In this document: positions 22,125 through 34,902 of the stretch, piece by piece | Numbering within the stretch: the stretch's first letter is position 1 | Layout of the letters: every line of letters begins with the position of its first letter | Assembly (NCBI RefSeq): GCF_022376445.1 | Contig: NW_025955195.1 | Coordinates: 1 to 60,959 of the forward strand | Direction: 5' to 3' | Length of the DNA stretch: 60,959 bases | Source: Fomitopsis serialis | Taxonomy: Eukaryota; Basidiomycota; Agaricomycetes; Polyporales; Fomitopsidaceae | Notes under the pieces: generated by a model | Told to the model about the DNA's origin: nothing | The model's input: only the letters and a program-made list of their open reading frames with translations | Databases searched by the model: none | Made by a program: the position numbers and the translations under genes

Positions 22125-24016
22125 TCAAGTCAATTGCGTTCCTCGTCGCTTGACTGTCATTTGCCTAGCAGGGACCAACAGCGATGCACCCACAAGCATC
22201 ACGATCTGCACGGATCGTCTGTCATCAAGTCAATCATGCGTGGCGCAACACTCACCCCGCTGAAAATGATGGCTTTATACCAGTACGTGTTGTCGGACCC
22301 GAGAAGCGCGCCGTCGATGGGCGTTCCTACTAGAATCGGGAATGACGTTGCGAAGAAGAGCATGCCGATGCGAAGTCTAGAATGGATTGAGTATGAATGT
22401 GAGACATTGAAGGTCAAGGCACGTGGACAGTAGAAAAACGACGAGGGAAGAGAGGCTCACCCTGTCTCGTCCTCGGTGCGTGCGAGGATTCCCATAGCGG
22501 GAGGAATTAGCGCATTGGCTGTCCAGGTTGACGTAGTGAATATGCGAGAGGTCAGATGTTGGTATGAAGGAACGTACCTGATCCGGTGGCAAAGCCGTAC
22601 AAGATACTGAAGATGATAACCGCGGGTACGTTCGTCACACCGAACATCGCGAAGAGGAGGATCCCACAAGAGTAGAAGATCGGGATGATCATGTTGTATG
22701 GCCCCACGTAGTCGGCGACAAAGTTGGGAATGATTCGCCCGAATACAGAGCCGGCGTTGAGGATCGATATCTACGGAGAGTCAATGAGCGCCGAAAGACG
22801 TGGAAGACAGGCGGGACATACCGTGTAGAAGGCGAGGTCCTCAGACATGCCATGCAGACGCACCCAGAGTTGGAGGTAGAAGTCTTGTGCGCTGTATCAG
22901 CACATCCGAGTCGCTGCACAGAGCACAACTTCCACGTACAAGGGAAGTACATCCCGAAGAAGAATATAACGGTGCTGCAAAACAATCAGCATCATGAGAG
23001 ATGGTTGGGGTAGAAGTCACTCACGCAATTACTGTCAGTATATACGGCGGATCGACCATGACGGTCCTGATCGGCACTTGACCTCCGGATTTATTCTTCG
23101 TACCAGGGAGACGAGTCCTCATGATACAATTGGCGATCACGAGAAGGACAAGCATGAGAAAGGCAACTGCGCGCGTGCCCCATGCAAACCCCGCCGGGCC
23201 GCTGAACAGTCTGTTGAGCATGATCGGCATCACAACACCGCCGCACGACGAGCCTGACACATCGACTGTCAGATTCATTGGAAAAGAGAGCTCAATGAGG
23301 ATCCAGACCTGCTTGGACAAGCCCGAGAGCGAGTGCACGCCGCTTCTTCCAATAGTGCGACTGAAGGCAGAGTGCGGGGGTCGTGGTCAAGCCGCAGCCA
23401 ACGCCCATGAGAAGACCTTGCGTCAGTACAAGCCCGTAGTATTGGCTCGGGTCGCAGATGGAAAGCATGAACACTCTGCGGGAGTGAATGAGTACCGCCA
23501 CGATGCTAGCGATATGCGTGTCCTAAATGTACTCACGATAGGAGGATGAGGAACGAGCCGACAAGGAACTCGTGCCGGAAGTACCCCTGGTCGAACCATC
23601 TTCCGGAAAGGATACCCATCCCAAAGAGTAGGAAGAGCTGAGAGGCGATCAGCATCAAATTGGTAAATGTATATATGGCGTAGCGTACCTGCAAAGAGCC
23701 AATCCAACTGATATCGGACGATGTTCCGGCACCTGCTTGAACGAAGTAGTCTTGGAATACCCCGAATGAGGTGGAAAATCCGAAGGTGCAGAACGTGGTG
23801 CACGATCTGCAATGCAGTACGGGTGAGACTAGTCGAATTAATATCGTGCTGGACCTACCCTCCTAGGACAGCCATCCAGGCCCACAGGCCGCCATCCGGA
23901 ACAGGACCTAGCTCATCTGAGGAGCATGTCGAATCAACCACGTCGATATTCCCCTTCTCGTTCACTTCTGGCGTAGCTGGCGATTCGATCACTGAGTCCT
24001 CGTGCTGCGTCGACAT
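22125..24016 (-). CDS. MFS transporter, monocarboxylate-permease (MCT/Mch) type
   Basis: Eleven exons in gene order: 23859-24016, 23689-23806, 23537-23637, 23309-23475, 23025-23253, 22940-22974, 22822-22883, 22578-22770, 22461-22518, 22256-22376, 22125-22205. They give 440 aa with every junction in frame. The N-terminus is cytosolic and acidic, then PDGGLWAWMAVLGG (the MCT motif near helix 1), CTFGFSTSFGVFQDYF, SDISWIGSLQ, LQSHYWKKRRALALGLVQAGSS, a central loop, NAGSVFGRIIPNFVADYVGP, GTPIDGAL and a last helix ending RQMTVKRRGTQLT. Twelve helices are expected. Fungal members move monocarboxylates, riboflavin and other small acids; the substrate cannot be read from sequence. The final intron (22206-22255) is placed because only that junction yields the last helix. 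Confidence 0.88.
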
Positions 24017-25488
24017 CCTACGTAGTACAAGAGAGTGAGCGCGAGGTAAACGTGAAGATAAGTGAAGGCATGCCTAGGTAGCTATAGGGGACTGGCTCGA
24101 TCGAGGTCCGTGTGTACAACATAGTTCAGACGTAGTATATGACCGCGCGGCCGTGTACTGTTTCCGATTGTCTACGCGTCACGTCGACCAGCTCCTCTCC
24201 TTCGAAGCTGAGGGCTCACTGGTTCATTGGTAAAGCACTACCGACGGGAACCCGTTCTTGTTTCTCCCGTAGGTCATCTGTCGTGGAGTTGAAGGTCCAC
24301 TGATCATCTGACCACCTGTAGCATTCAGCTCCTGGTGAGAACGGGGGACTAAATGTGAGCGTATCGGTTCTGTAAAGGGCGCAATGTTCAGCGAGTGTGC
24401 TATGTGATACGCATTTGCGCCGCAGTTACATCCCCTGGTGACGAACCCCGGGAGAGCTAGTGGGCCTGGAGTGGTGGACACCGACGAACTGTCTGCACTT
24501 CCTTCGACTTAGGGAGCTTTCCGACGCTCAACAGGGGTATCCGAAGGCCAGACCCCGCAGTTCTTACCGCAATATGGCTTCCATCTTGCAGAAGCGACGC
24601 TGAGTGGATGTCCGACATCCACTCGCGACTTACTGCCGGACAATGTGCAAGCCTGACAGCTCGATCACGGAGGGCCGACGGCAGAATCGTGAAAGTCGAG
24701 GTGGTCAACTTGTTACGGGAGGGCCTTCGTAATCCGTAGTGTTGAAACTGGGAGAGATGTTCACTGTACATGTTAGGTCATAATGCTCGTCGTCACGATC
24801 AGACTAGCTGTCCTATTACGTACCTGGGTGCCAATGGTGGGTACCCGAGGGTTTGAGGCAGGGCGTCCAAGCACGAATAGTTCATTTTGTCGCAGGCCCG
24901 CAGACGTGATGATCGCCATCGCGGCCAGCTAGCAAAGTCTAAGGCATTTAGCATTACGTATGTGCGCTCACTGATGAGAAGTTAAACGTACGTAATAGCA
25001 GCCTTACGTTACCGCGTCCCAAAACCGTAGAGCAATGGCATGAGATGATCAACGTAGTCCGCAGCCTCCATCAGTCAAACTTATGGAAGCAAATTGCTGC
25101 CTGTAGAGGGTATATTGTAGAAGCAAGTCATGAAGTTCGGTATGATGGTGGTTGCGCAACTTGAAGTGGCTACCGAGTGGCTACGGCGGTGCAATGAGCG
25201 CTTACATGGCGACAACAAATTTTTATCATTCTGGCTCATGGAGGAGGGAATTCCATTTAGTTCATGAGTACTACTACTTACCTACGAACCTCAAAAGCAG
25301 CATAATAGAGAACTCTCGGGAAATCGTACAATCGTTAATAGCATCTGCGCAACATTACGTATACGTATCTAGACGTCACTTCAATCGTATACCAGCTTTT
25401 GTAGTATCAAGTCGAGGTTGCGCTGGTCTCCTCTTCCGATTCGCTTGTCGAGGAGTAGGTCGCGGCCTCTCTGACCCTCCAGCCCCTT
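24017..25488. other. Intergenic, nothing recognised
   Basis: Minus-strand frames at 24224-24481 and 24457-24771 overlap, lack domains and lack splice continuity. I do not support a gene here. Confidence 0.45.
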
Positions 25489-28359
25489 TCAAAGTACTGA
25501 TCGCCTCGCGCGCCTCATCTTCACACGATTTTGCAAGAGAAGATCGAGAAGCTCTGGCGCTCCTGAGTCTGGTCTCCGTAGGTGTGCCAGGATGCCCCAA
25601 CGGAACTTCGACTCGGTCGAGATATATCGCAGGTCTGCCATCATTGCTAGAACCGTCTTAATCGACTGGGGCGGCTCAAACACCGCAGATGCGACCCGCA
25701 GCGCCGCAACCATCTGCTCGCCAACGGCTCGCGCGGAGTAGTTGTCGAAGACGAAGTCGTCTACGGGGGGCACGATCGGCGTGGGCACGCCAGAGTTGAG
25801 GATGGTGAACCGGCACGCGGCGCCGTACGCGACGCGGTGGATCGCTAACCTGTCTTCGGGGTCATTGTCTCTGTGGTCGTGGCTGCACATGAACTGGAGT
25901 ATCTCGAGAGTGAAATGAGTGATCTCCTCGCGCTCGATCTTGAGCGGGCCCAGGTCTGTAGGGCAGTAGTAGCCGAGGAATCCAGATACGCGGACGACAC
26001 GTCTCAGTAGGCGAAGTGAGTCTCGAAGGGAGAAGGAGCCGTGCTGCCAGCTCTCCGCTGCCTGGCTGTCATCGCAGTTCCAGGAGCAGACGAGCTCCGC
26101 ATACAGGTCCTGCAGGAATATAGGATACTGTGTGATCAGCGCCTGTAGGAGCTTGATACGATCGGCCTTCTCTTCAAGCTTATCGGACGACCGACCAGGA
26201 GCATACGTAGAGTACAGGAGCTCCTCGAACACTGCGAGCATCGCATGGAGCATGACAGGGTGCTGCCTGCTTGGCGCGAGAACGCTGCTCCTTAAAGCAT
26301 TCAACAACCGGTCCGTGCTGCGTAACTGCGTGATGAGCAAGTGGAAGTCGTCAAACTTGGGGATCAGTCTGCGCTCGGGGATGGAGAGCACACAGAGGGC
26401 CCAGCAGATCTGGCGGAGGAGTGCGAAGTCCATGCCGGGGTTGTGCAATACGAGTGAAGCGAGCGCGTCCAGGGCGCCGTGCTTGTGCTCGAGACGAGCG
26501 GAGACGACGACCTCTGTGGGCTTGGTCCACTTGGGAGGGTCGATTACGCGCGTGGCGACGTAGATAGTGGTGTTGACGACTGACATTCTGTCTTCGCTGT
26601 CCAGTGCGTTTAATCGCTGGAATGCCATAAGACGACCGTAGTACTCCTGGACAGATTCCTTCAGTTTTCCTGGCCCCGAGTACCAGGTGAGGGGGAAGGC
26701 GACGAGCTGCAGTCGGAGTCTGTGCGAGAACAGGATAATGTCGCCCGGGTTCTCTTCTACAGCTTCCTCGTCGACACTTGACAGTCGCATCGTTCGGAGC
26801 GCGAGGTCAGCGTTGAGCGACATGGTCTCTTGCGGCCGCTTGTACGTCCTCGGCAGACCCCAAGGCGCAGGGCTCGCCCTCGAGTCATCCTCCACCACCT
26901 CTGTCAGAAGCCTTGCGAGTGCTCTCTCCACGAGCGCATATTCTTTCTGCACGGAGGACTGCAGGTTAGCAAACTCGAACTCCTGGAGCCAGCGGAGCCA
27001 CTGGGTGAGGAAGCGCACGGAACCCGCGTCGATGAACAGGTTGCGGTACGCGACGAGGTGCGGGAAGCGCGCGATGGAGTGGGCAAGGAGCTCCGCGTCC
27101 TGGTCCGTGAGGCTCATCTGGAAGGACGCGACCATGCGCGAGAGCACCTTGGAGTCCATTAGCTCGGGATTGCCGAAGATGTAGCTGATCTCGCGTGAAT
27201 GCGAGTCGACGAGCGGTGCGGCGTACGCACGCATGTTGTACTCTGTACGCTGGATCGGGCCGCGAGCGGGATAGGCCAGAGAGGGTGGAATCTCGATGCC
27301 GCAATAGGAGATCATGCGCAGGAGCGTGCGGTAGCCCTTGACGAGCGGGTATGTGATCTTCCAGGACGTGTAGATCGACCTGCGAAGGAACTCCCACGTC
27401 CACGTCGTAGGATCGACCGACGTCCTGTATGGGCAAGTGGACGAGAGGTGTGAGAGGACGTAGGTACCGATGTAGATACCGACCGTCAGTCCGATGAGCA
27501 CCGTCGCGACGATGGCGACGGTCGTGTTTGTCGCCCAGAGAAAGTCGATGAGGCCAGCAAAGAAAAGGAGAAGCGACATGTGGAGGAGGAGTGGTAGACA
27601 CTCGAGTGTGGAGGAGAGATTCCACGCGCGTGCGTTGTCGTACCGGTACTGGAATTGCCGCCCGCGACCCTCGACCGACGGATGCAGGTCCCCATCGAGG
27701 CTCGCGAGCCATTGCCTCGCGAGGATGGTGAGGAAGGCGACGGACACGCTGACGACGAGGCTTGCGAACCAGAAAGTGTTCACGCGGACGGCGTAGTCCT
27801 TTGGGATGAACGCGCTGTTTGATGATGCGACGAGCCTTGTTGAGGCTTGCACCGGCTGAAGGGTTCCGTTCGTATTGAGCGAAGCGACGAGTTGCTCCAG
27901 GAGGTCCACAGTGGCTTGACCAGAGTCAGGGCGAAGGCTCGGATATGAGAGAACTACGAATGCGGTGACGACGGCAGAGAAAAGGGTGGCCTGCACATGT
28001 AGCTCAGTCGCACGAAGAACCACATATAGCCAGACGGGAGCACGCACGAAGAGGAGGAGCGAGTCCATCTCCTTGTTCCATTTTTCAACGAACTCTGCGC
28101 GCCACCGCGATGCTTGGTCGTTGTAGACCTGCCATACATTATGTCGTATGTCCGACTTAAGAGTATATTCAGCCTGGTGAGGCACTAGACGCAAGAGGAC
28201 ACAACTCACATTCGTGGGGAGATCAGCCTCCTCTGGAAGCTATTTGTAAGTGACATATGTTCGATTAGTATGCATCGGCACACAGAGAACGGATTGGGTC
28301 ACCGTTGACTGGTGTAGCATGTCAGGTCGCCGAGGAGGGGGAGTACGAGAGGGCGACAT
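25489..28359 (-). CDS. DUF6535-domain membrane protein, copy A
   Basis: Exons 28303-28359, 28210-28239, 28048-28155 and 25489-27990, all phase 0, give about 898 aa. A Pro/Arg-rich start leads to VWQVYNDQASRWRAEF and WNKEMDSLLLF. Four hydrophobic helices follow: ATLFSAVVTAFVV, FWFASLVVSVSVAFLTI, LLLHMSLLLFFAGLIDFLW and VAIVATVLIGLTVGIYIGTYVL. This four-helix N-terminal module is DUF6535, widely expanded in Agaricomycetes and of unknown function. The remaining roughly 600 residues are soluble and helical, HEAT-like in feel, with the YKRPQETMSLNAD segment shared with copy B. The 57-nt intron 27991-28047 is in frame and would be missed by an open-frame call. The start ATG at 28359 is inferred from splice continuity and a branch-point-like ACTAAT. 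Confidence 0.85.
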
Positions 28360-31300
28360 CCTTATGGGCAACCCCTATGAAAAATGTTACTTGAGCACCA
28401 CGTCGATCACCGGGTTACATGCCTCTATGAGGGGAACGGGAGATAGGCGAGATCGGTTGAAGGCTGACATTGAGTCCTAAGAGGAAGGCATTCAATGTAA
28501 GTCGTGTTCATCAACGAAGCATCCTGAAGGGCACAATCGTCACTCACCGGGCAAGCTACGATACGTTCGAAAGATATACGCGGGCTCGCTCGAACGCAGC
28601 GTTATTGTTATAAGGTCCTCATGAAGGCATCAGCGCGCGAGCCACACAGACTAATCACTGTCATGCCGACAGCCACAGCGAGCGATACGTCGTGTGAGTG
28701 TGGGCAGCGCGTCACCTCCATCCAGCCATTCAGATTCTGGGTTTCCTGGTCTTGATGCATGGAAGACTGTCATCCAACCGCGCGTTCGCTGCCTAGGCCG
28801 GGAGTCAGTTTCTGAACGAGATCTGAAGATGCAGCTTTTAGTCGATGGTCCTACATAGCGTCGTGGTGCAATACAGTTGCTTGTTCTTAGCCGACTTCGA
28901 CATCGCGCACCACACCCAGTGAACGAACATCATGCAGTAGGCAGCGTTGAACGAGTCCAACTCGAGTACACACGCGCCCAAGACTAAGATTATGGCCTGG
29001 GATAATCCGCGGGGTTAGGCACGCTTCGGGTTAAGCCGGGGATGGCACAGAGAGACCCTGTTCAGACGTTCACGTACGTGTTATCTTTCGCCGGCCGAGC
29101 CCTCCGCGTTTGGCGGAAGATAAAGATGCAAATGTGTGGCACAACGATATTCAGTGAACATACCATGCATCAGTCAGCCGCGGTCAAGCACGGAAGGTTC
29201 TCTGGTGAATCTGTTCAGTCTGAAGACCGCCGCGGACTCATAGACAAGTGGACAATATCACTTACCACGTAGACGTTCAATACCATCCAGTGCAATGGAA
29301 CGAAGCAATAGCCGCCATCCGCAACATGACGCGATGTGGATGTGACTGGGCTGGCTGTGCGACCGGAGTGGGACGACTCGACGATCCTGTGCAAGAATCT
29401 CATACTCTTGTGTCCTACTGTATATTGTGGGTGACCGTCCTCCCAAGGATCAAAAGTAAGGGTGAGCGAGCTTACTGTAGCGTCATACGCATGAACGTCG
29501 TGGGTGCGAGAGGTGCAGTGAAGACCGAGGTGGTATTTGGGTGGCGACATCAGGCCATGACCATGACCAAGCACACTAGTAGGCGCCCCGAGCCTAAAGA
29601 GGTGCGTCGGCGTTGCCAATCATCGAGTCAGGTTACAACTCACTGGGTTAGTGATGTCAGTCGGAACATCACCGCGCATTGCTAGCATATACGATCGAGT
29701 CGCAGTACGCCGTCAACCCGAAACGGCATATTCCCTACGGTTTGCTGCTTTGTTGTACCAGGAGGAGGAGGAGGAGGGGGGTCCATTTAGTCATCGGCCG
29801 GGACCGCGGTAGCGCCCAGCGGCGTCCTCACGATGACAGAGTCAGGAAGCTCGGCTCAGAACGTGTGATAGTGGCCCGACAGATGCAGCACTTCAATGCC
29901 TACGTCAATCATGCGCTGTTCCTGCGGCCCAGAGGGAGACGTTGCCTGAGTCGAACCACCAAGGAATCGACTGGGTTTGCGAGCTGAACAAGATACAGGC
30001 GAGGAGGCTGACAGATTTTGATGACAGGATGATATCGACCTATGGCATAGTTCAGGCGCGATACTTGATAGGCCGTAAGGATGCCGTAACGTACACTTAC
30101 CTGCGTGGCGGAGTAGTCGTTCGTCAGTTTCTGCAAGCAAACACGGGCTGGAAACGGATTCTTGCCTCCGGGACGGTCAATGAGGAAGCAAGCTCGAATG
30201 CCACATTCACTTCATGTACCGCACCTAGCCGTTCTCACATCCAGACTGTCGAGTTGGTTCCCTGCCGCGATGGCGGGATCAGCATCATCATGCAGTCTGG
30301 CATAATTGAGACTGGTTTGTCCTCGTCAGCGAGAGTGAGGCATAGCAATCCATCGGTGTGACTCACCTAGGAAAGGCTGACTTAGTGCCCGGATTCTGCG
30401 TCGGAGCGAAGACAAGAATAAACCAGCACCAATACTCATTCATGGATGGTTCGACGACGGTACGGGCTTGGTTGTTGAACCAAAAGCCGGGAGCGCAGTA
30501 GATCACCCAAGCTTAAGGTCTTGCAAATTCTTCATTCCGGACTACGTCCTTGTCAAAGGTATTTGTTCAACGCTTCAAGTTTCCGTTTGTGCGACAGAGC
30601 CTACACCATGGTGACGACGCAAGAGATGCGCCAGCAGAGGAGTTCTTGGCGTCGATACTGGTGGCACTCCGTATACGGCGAGTTCATCTGTACGATTCGT
30701 GGTTATATTGAGTGCAGCGCGCATCTTCGCGTGTTCAAATCTAAGTAGAGAAGTGGAGGAAGAGGTTTGAGTACAAATTGGAGACGCGCACCGGTTTGAA
30801 CTTGAGCGCTTGGGCGACTATTACGTAATACAGAGAGCCGCAAATCTACTTTGTCAGTTTGGTCTCACTGGTACGTAGTCAGTACCTACATAACGGTCCA
30901 CATCAGACATTATCTGAAGCATCGGAGGCAAACGATGGTGCAGGTATGTGTGCGTTTCCGCCGCTCTCGGCCCAACGTTCGTTATAGTACTAGTAATAGG
31001 ATGCAGTATCACCAAGCGTTTCATCGGCCACGCCATTGGACAAACCTTCAGGCTGCGCAGGCGCACTGGCATTCAATAGGCGCGAGTGTCGGCGTCGCCA
31101 TTGCGCTCTATTGAACTGGCATGCACGACGGGTGCTCGCTTCGTAATGGAGAAGCGCACATTCAAGACGTTCAGTGACAGGGTCAGTGGCGGCAACTGAA
31201 GGTGGCGCGTTAGCGTCAAGCAGAGCATGCTGACGCGGTCATGCCCGGGTACCTGGCACCCTTATTTTCCTGATACCGAAGGACAGTGCGGTGAGCACAT

Positions 31301-31905
31301 CGGTGGTGTTTGCATTTACTGCATCCCGGTATGAGAACTGACGCGAAGGGGTGGCACCAGGAGAACACCGCCGCCGTTCTGGTGGTCTGCGCAAAACGGT
31401 CCTAAGGTCGAGTGGCGACAACGTGGCCGCGACAGAACACACTGCGTCGTCCATCGAGCCATCTGCATAGCAGTGTGCTGACAATGGGTCCGGCCTTGCT
31501 GTCGCCGCAAGCGCGAGCGTAGCGCAGTCGCGAAAGTGAATGACGTACCAACGTAGCAACCCGTTCTAGTGACTTACGAGAGGTGACCAACCCATTGGCA
31601 AGTATGAAAGTTGAACATATCCGAGCTAGGTGTCCATGAAGAGGCCTGCTGAAACCGGGGGTTCTGCGATCCTGTTGTGGATTTGGTACATAACTTCATG
31701 AGCGTCACGAATGCGAATTGTATAACATCATCACCGTTTGTCTGAGTAACCTTCTAACCATCTCTATAGACCCGGATTCAAACGATTCCATGATCATCCA
31801 CTCATTCCTGTTCTCCTCCCCTCGATGTGTCCTGTGGCAGCTCTATTGACTAGTAGTTGGTCATATTCCGCACCATGGGCAGGAAACGATTTCCTGATCA
31901 TCCGG
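28360..31905. other. Long intergenic region between the DUF6535 paralogues
   Basis: No gene is supported. An open frame of 139 codons at 29942-30361 (plus) has no domain and competes with minus-strand frames. The part at about 28940-29590 is a diverged copy of 36640-37510. Confidence 0.45.
28940..29590 (+). repeat. Diverged dispersed repeat, copy 1
   Basis: Collinear matches to 36640-37510: CCGCGGGGTTRGGCAC, then GTTCACGT, a GGCGGA...AAGAT/AAAAATGAATG block, GTGNGGCACA, CAGTGAAC...ACCATGCATCAGTCA, AGACCGCCG, CAGTGCAATGGAAC, and at the end GACCGAG, GGCGACATCA and ACCAAGCACA. Many substitutions and indels lie between the blocks. Confidence 0.65.
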
Positions 31906-33385
31906 CTAATTTGCTACCACCGAGCCCAGCGCTCCCTCAGCTTCGTAATGAAGCCCCTTCCGCTGTAAAGAAGCAAGGTAGCTGGTACGCATTTGTTGCT
32001 TGGAAGGATCCCGAAGACAAGACAATAGCCTGGCAGCATATTGGGCAGAGTCGGAAAGCTGCCCCGAATCGGCCATTCCCCACGCATGCGCTCGTGCAGA
32101 CATTTTCAAGCCCGCCATCATGGTCAGGACGGTCCTGACCGTCTCCGGCGGATTTGCGATAGCTGATGCAGATTCAAGAACCTGGTCCATCGCCTCCGCG
32201 ACCCGTACAGGTGAATAGTCGTCGAAGACGAAGCTATCTGCTGTGATAATGATCTCTTGGCCACAGTCGAGCAAAGCAAATTTGCATGCCGCGCTGTATG
32301 CAACACCGTATACTTGTTCCCAGTCCTTCAAGTTGCCTTCGCTTCTAATGGTGCATATGTCTTGCAGGAGATTGCGCGTTTGAGTAGTGGTATGTTGATA
32401 GATACCGCCTCGGATAACAATTCCGCCAGGCGAGGAATAGGAGTGCCTGATGCAACCTGATATGCGAACGATGCGTCTGAGCATACGGAGCAGATCGACT
32501 GGTGACCAGATGGTGGAATTCAAGGTTGCAACAGCACCCGCTAGCTGTGGCCCAGGAGTAAAGATCATGGCTGAGCTGAGTTCCCGAAGGAAGGTAGGAT
32601 AATTGGTTACGAGATCCTCGAGTAGTTCTTTGCGAAACTTTGGATCTTCGTCCAATTCGACCGTTGCATGTCCTAATTGTGTTTCGTATAGGATGTTCTC
32701 GAGCAGCGCGAGCATCAGGTGAAGTATAGAACTTGAAGGTTGCCAACCGCCGATGTGCCCAGACGTGAACGTGAAGATCGGTAGGAGCTTTTGCTTAGTC
32801 AAGTCGGAGACTGAGCCCCGTAGCTGGGTAATGAGGAGGTGGAAGTCGACAAGGTTGGGAATGCGACGACTTTCAGGGATGGAAAGCACAGCTAACGCCC
32901 AGCAAATTTGCCGAATCGGGGGGAATGCCATGCCGGGGTTGTGCAGCAGCAGGTCTGCCAACACGTCCAGTGACCTCCTACTGTGAGCTTCACGAAGCCC
33001 GAACACGGCGTTAGGTTTAACTGTTTGTTTTGAGGGGTCGATGACCCGGGTCGCAACGTATATGACCGCATTGACAAGTGACATGCGGTCTACGTTGTCT
33101 AGACTGGCCATCCCTCGGAATGCTGCAATGCGCCGCCAAAATTCCTGAACGGACCCTGTCAGGGTTTCCGAGGTAGACCATGTCATCGAGGACGCCACCA
33201 GCTGTAGACGGAGAATATGGGAATAATCGACGATATCGACAGTGTCGTCCCGCAAGTATAAGCCGTCTCCATCTGAGGCCTTCATCGGAAGCATTTTGAG
33301 TGCAAAGTCTGCGTTCAGAGACATGGTCTCCTGAGGTTTCTTGTATACACAATGAAGCACATTGTTCTGTGTACGCTCCGTGCCA

Positions 33386-33391
33386 GGGGGG
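33386..33391 (-). other. Frameshift site in DUF6535 copy B
   Basis: Run of six identical bases (G on plus). One more base would reconnect the two long frames. Confidence 0.7.
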
Positions 33392-33916
33392 AGCCGTCCT
33401 CTACTTCGACTTCGGTGAGCAGTTGAGCGAGGGCGCGCGACATAGGTGAGTAGGCTTTGGTGTTCGTGCCCGGTAGTAATTTCGACGGCTCTGACTCCGA
33501 CTTCCCGACCCAGCCTGATAGCCACTGAGTCAGGAAGCGTACGGTGCCTGCAGCGATGAATAGGTCCCTATATCGGATGAGGGAGGAGGATTGGGAGATC
33601 TCCTCAGCCAAGATTCGGGCATTCTTGGTTGTTAGGTTCGAACGGAATGATTGTACCATCCGTGCAAGCATCCGTGCATCTACGACGTCGCGCTGTTCCC
33701 GTATGTAATTGGATTCGCGAGAGATCGGATCTGTATCCGGCTCCGCATATGCGTGCATCAAGGATTCGTTACGGAAGGTTGCTAAGTGGTGAGCGATCAG
33801 TGTCGAGGGGAGCTTGAATGCGCTGGAGCCCAGAAACTGCCGTGAGATACGATCTATCCAGAGGAAGGGGTATGCGACCGTCCAGGAAAGGTACGGTAGC
33901 CTGCGGATGGACTTCC

Positions 33917-33966
33917 CCTGCGTGATGAACTTCCACTGCGTGATGAACTTCCACTGCGTGATGAGC
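33917..33966 (-). repeat. In-frame 18-bp coding tandem repeat
   Basis: TGCGTGATGAACTTCCAC occurs in about 2.7 tandem copies, encoding the repeated residues ITQWKF within DUF6535 copy B. It is absent from copy A. Confidence 0.75.
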
Positions 33967-34902
33967 ACCGGATCCACAGTTATCCTGTAAGGACACGTCG
34001 CTGAGAGATGGGACAGGATATATGTGCCGATATATATGGCGAAGGTCAGACTAACGAACACCGTTGCCACAGCCGCAACAACGGAGTGTGTTGACCATAG
34101 GAAGTCGAGTAGTCCAATGAAGAAGAGCAACAGGGATATGTGGAGGAGGATGGGGATCCATTCGAGAGCGGTCGTCAGTTTCCATTTGCGTGCATTATCG
34201 AAGCGATATTGGAACTGTCGCCCACGCGCCTCGACCGAGGGGTGCAGGTCTCCGCCAAGACTGGCGAGCCATTGTTTGGCCAGTATTGTGATAAACGCCA
34301 CCGATACACTGATGACCAGGCTTGCGAACCAAAATGAATTGACGCGGACAGCGTACGCTTGGGGTGCGAAACGTGTCGTGGAGTTGCTGTTTGTCGGTGT
34401 AGTCTGATTCTGTCGTAGAACGACGAGTATTTCTTGGAGTACCTCGAAGGAGGCTGCATTTGTGTCGGGGCGAAGTGTGGGATAAGCGAGAGCTACAAAG
34501 GCAGTCACAACCGCTGAGAACAGGGTCGCCTAATCCAGAAAGTCAGAATCACGTTGAGTATACGGGGAGAAACTTGACAAACATACAAAGAGTAGAAGGG
34601 AGTCCATTTCCTTATTCCACTTATCAACGAACTCGATCCGCCATTCCAGTGCGTGCTTAACGTAGAGCTCCCATACGTCTCGACGCACGCTTGACTACCA
34701 GAGGGGGGGCGGTAGCTCGGCGTGAGCTGCATCTCTCTGAAATTCATCAGAATGACTTACATTCGTGGGTACATCGTCGGCACCTTGTTCGCTTGATTGC
34801 AAAGGGGTCGAGTCTGTATGCGTCTGATGGCCAGGGGCATGCCTCAACAAACAAATTGGGCGCTCTCAGCATTAGCTATCTTACCGAAGTTCCCTCTTCC
34901 AT

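Larger units (their letters stand above)
31906..34902 (-). pseudogene. DUF6535-domain protein, copy B, one frameshift
   Basis: Exons 34885-34902, 34761-34823, 34587-34694 and 31906-34530 follow the same layout as copy A: a short start exon, an exon ending PTN, a 108-nt exon, then the long exon. The four membrane helices and the helical tail are all present (ATLFSAVVTAFVALAYP, YKKPQETMSLNAD, FDDYSPVRVAEAMDQ). The frame breaks at the six-base C run (minus strand) at 33386-33391: upstream the frame reads LLTEVEVEDGS, downstream it must move by one to read VYKKPQETM, the part conserved with copy A. One missing C explains it. A 35-nt intron could also mend the frame but would remove the conserved YK. 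It is either a recent pseudogene or a sequence error. Confidence 0.8.

Noticed and set aside
29942..30361. 139-codon plus frame as a gene
   Set aside because: No domain, contradictory minus frames, no promoter or intron evidence.
33342..33378. A 35-nt intron repairing DUF6535 copy B
   Set aside because: Shorter than every other intron here, and it would delete the YK[KR]PQETM segment conserved with copy A.
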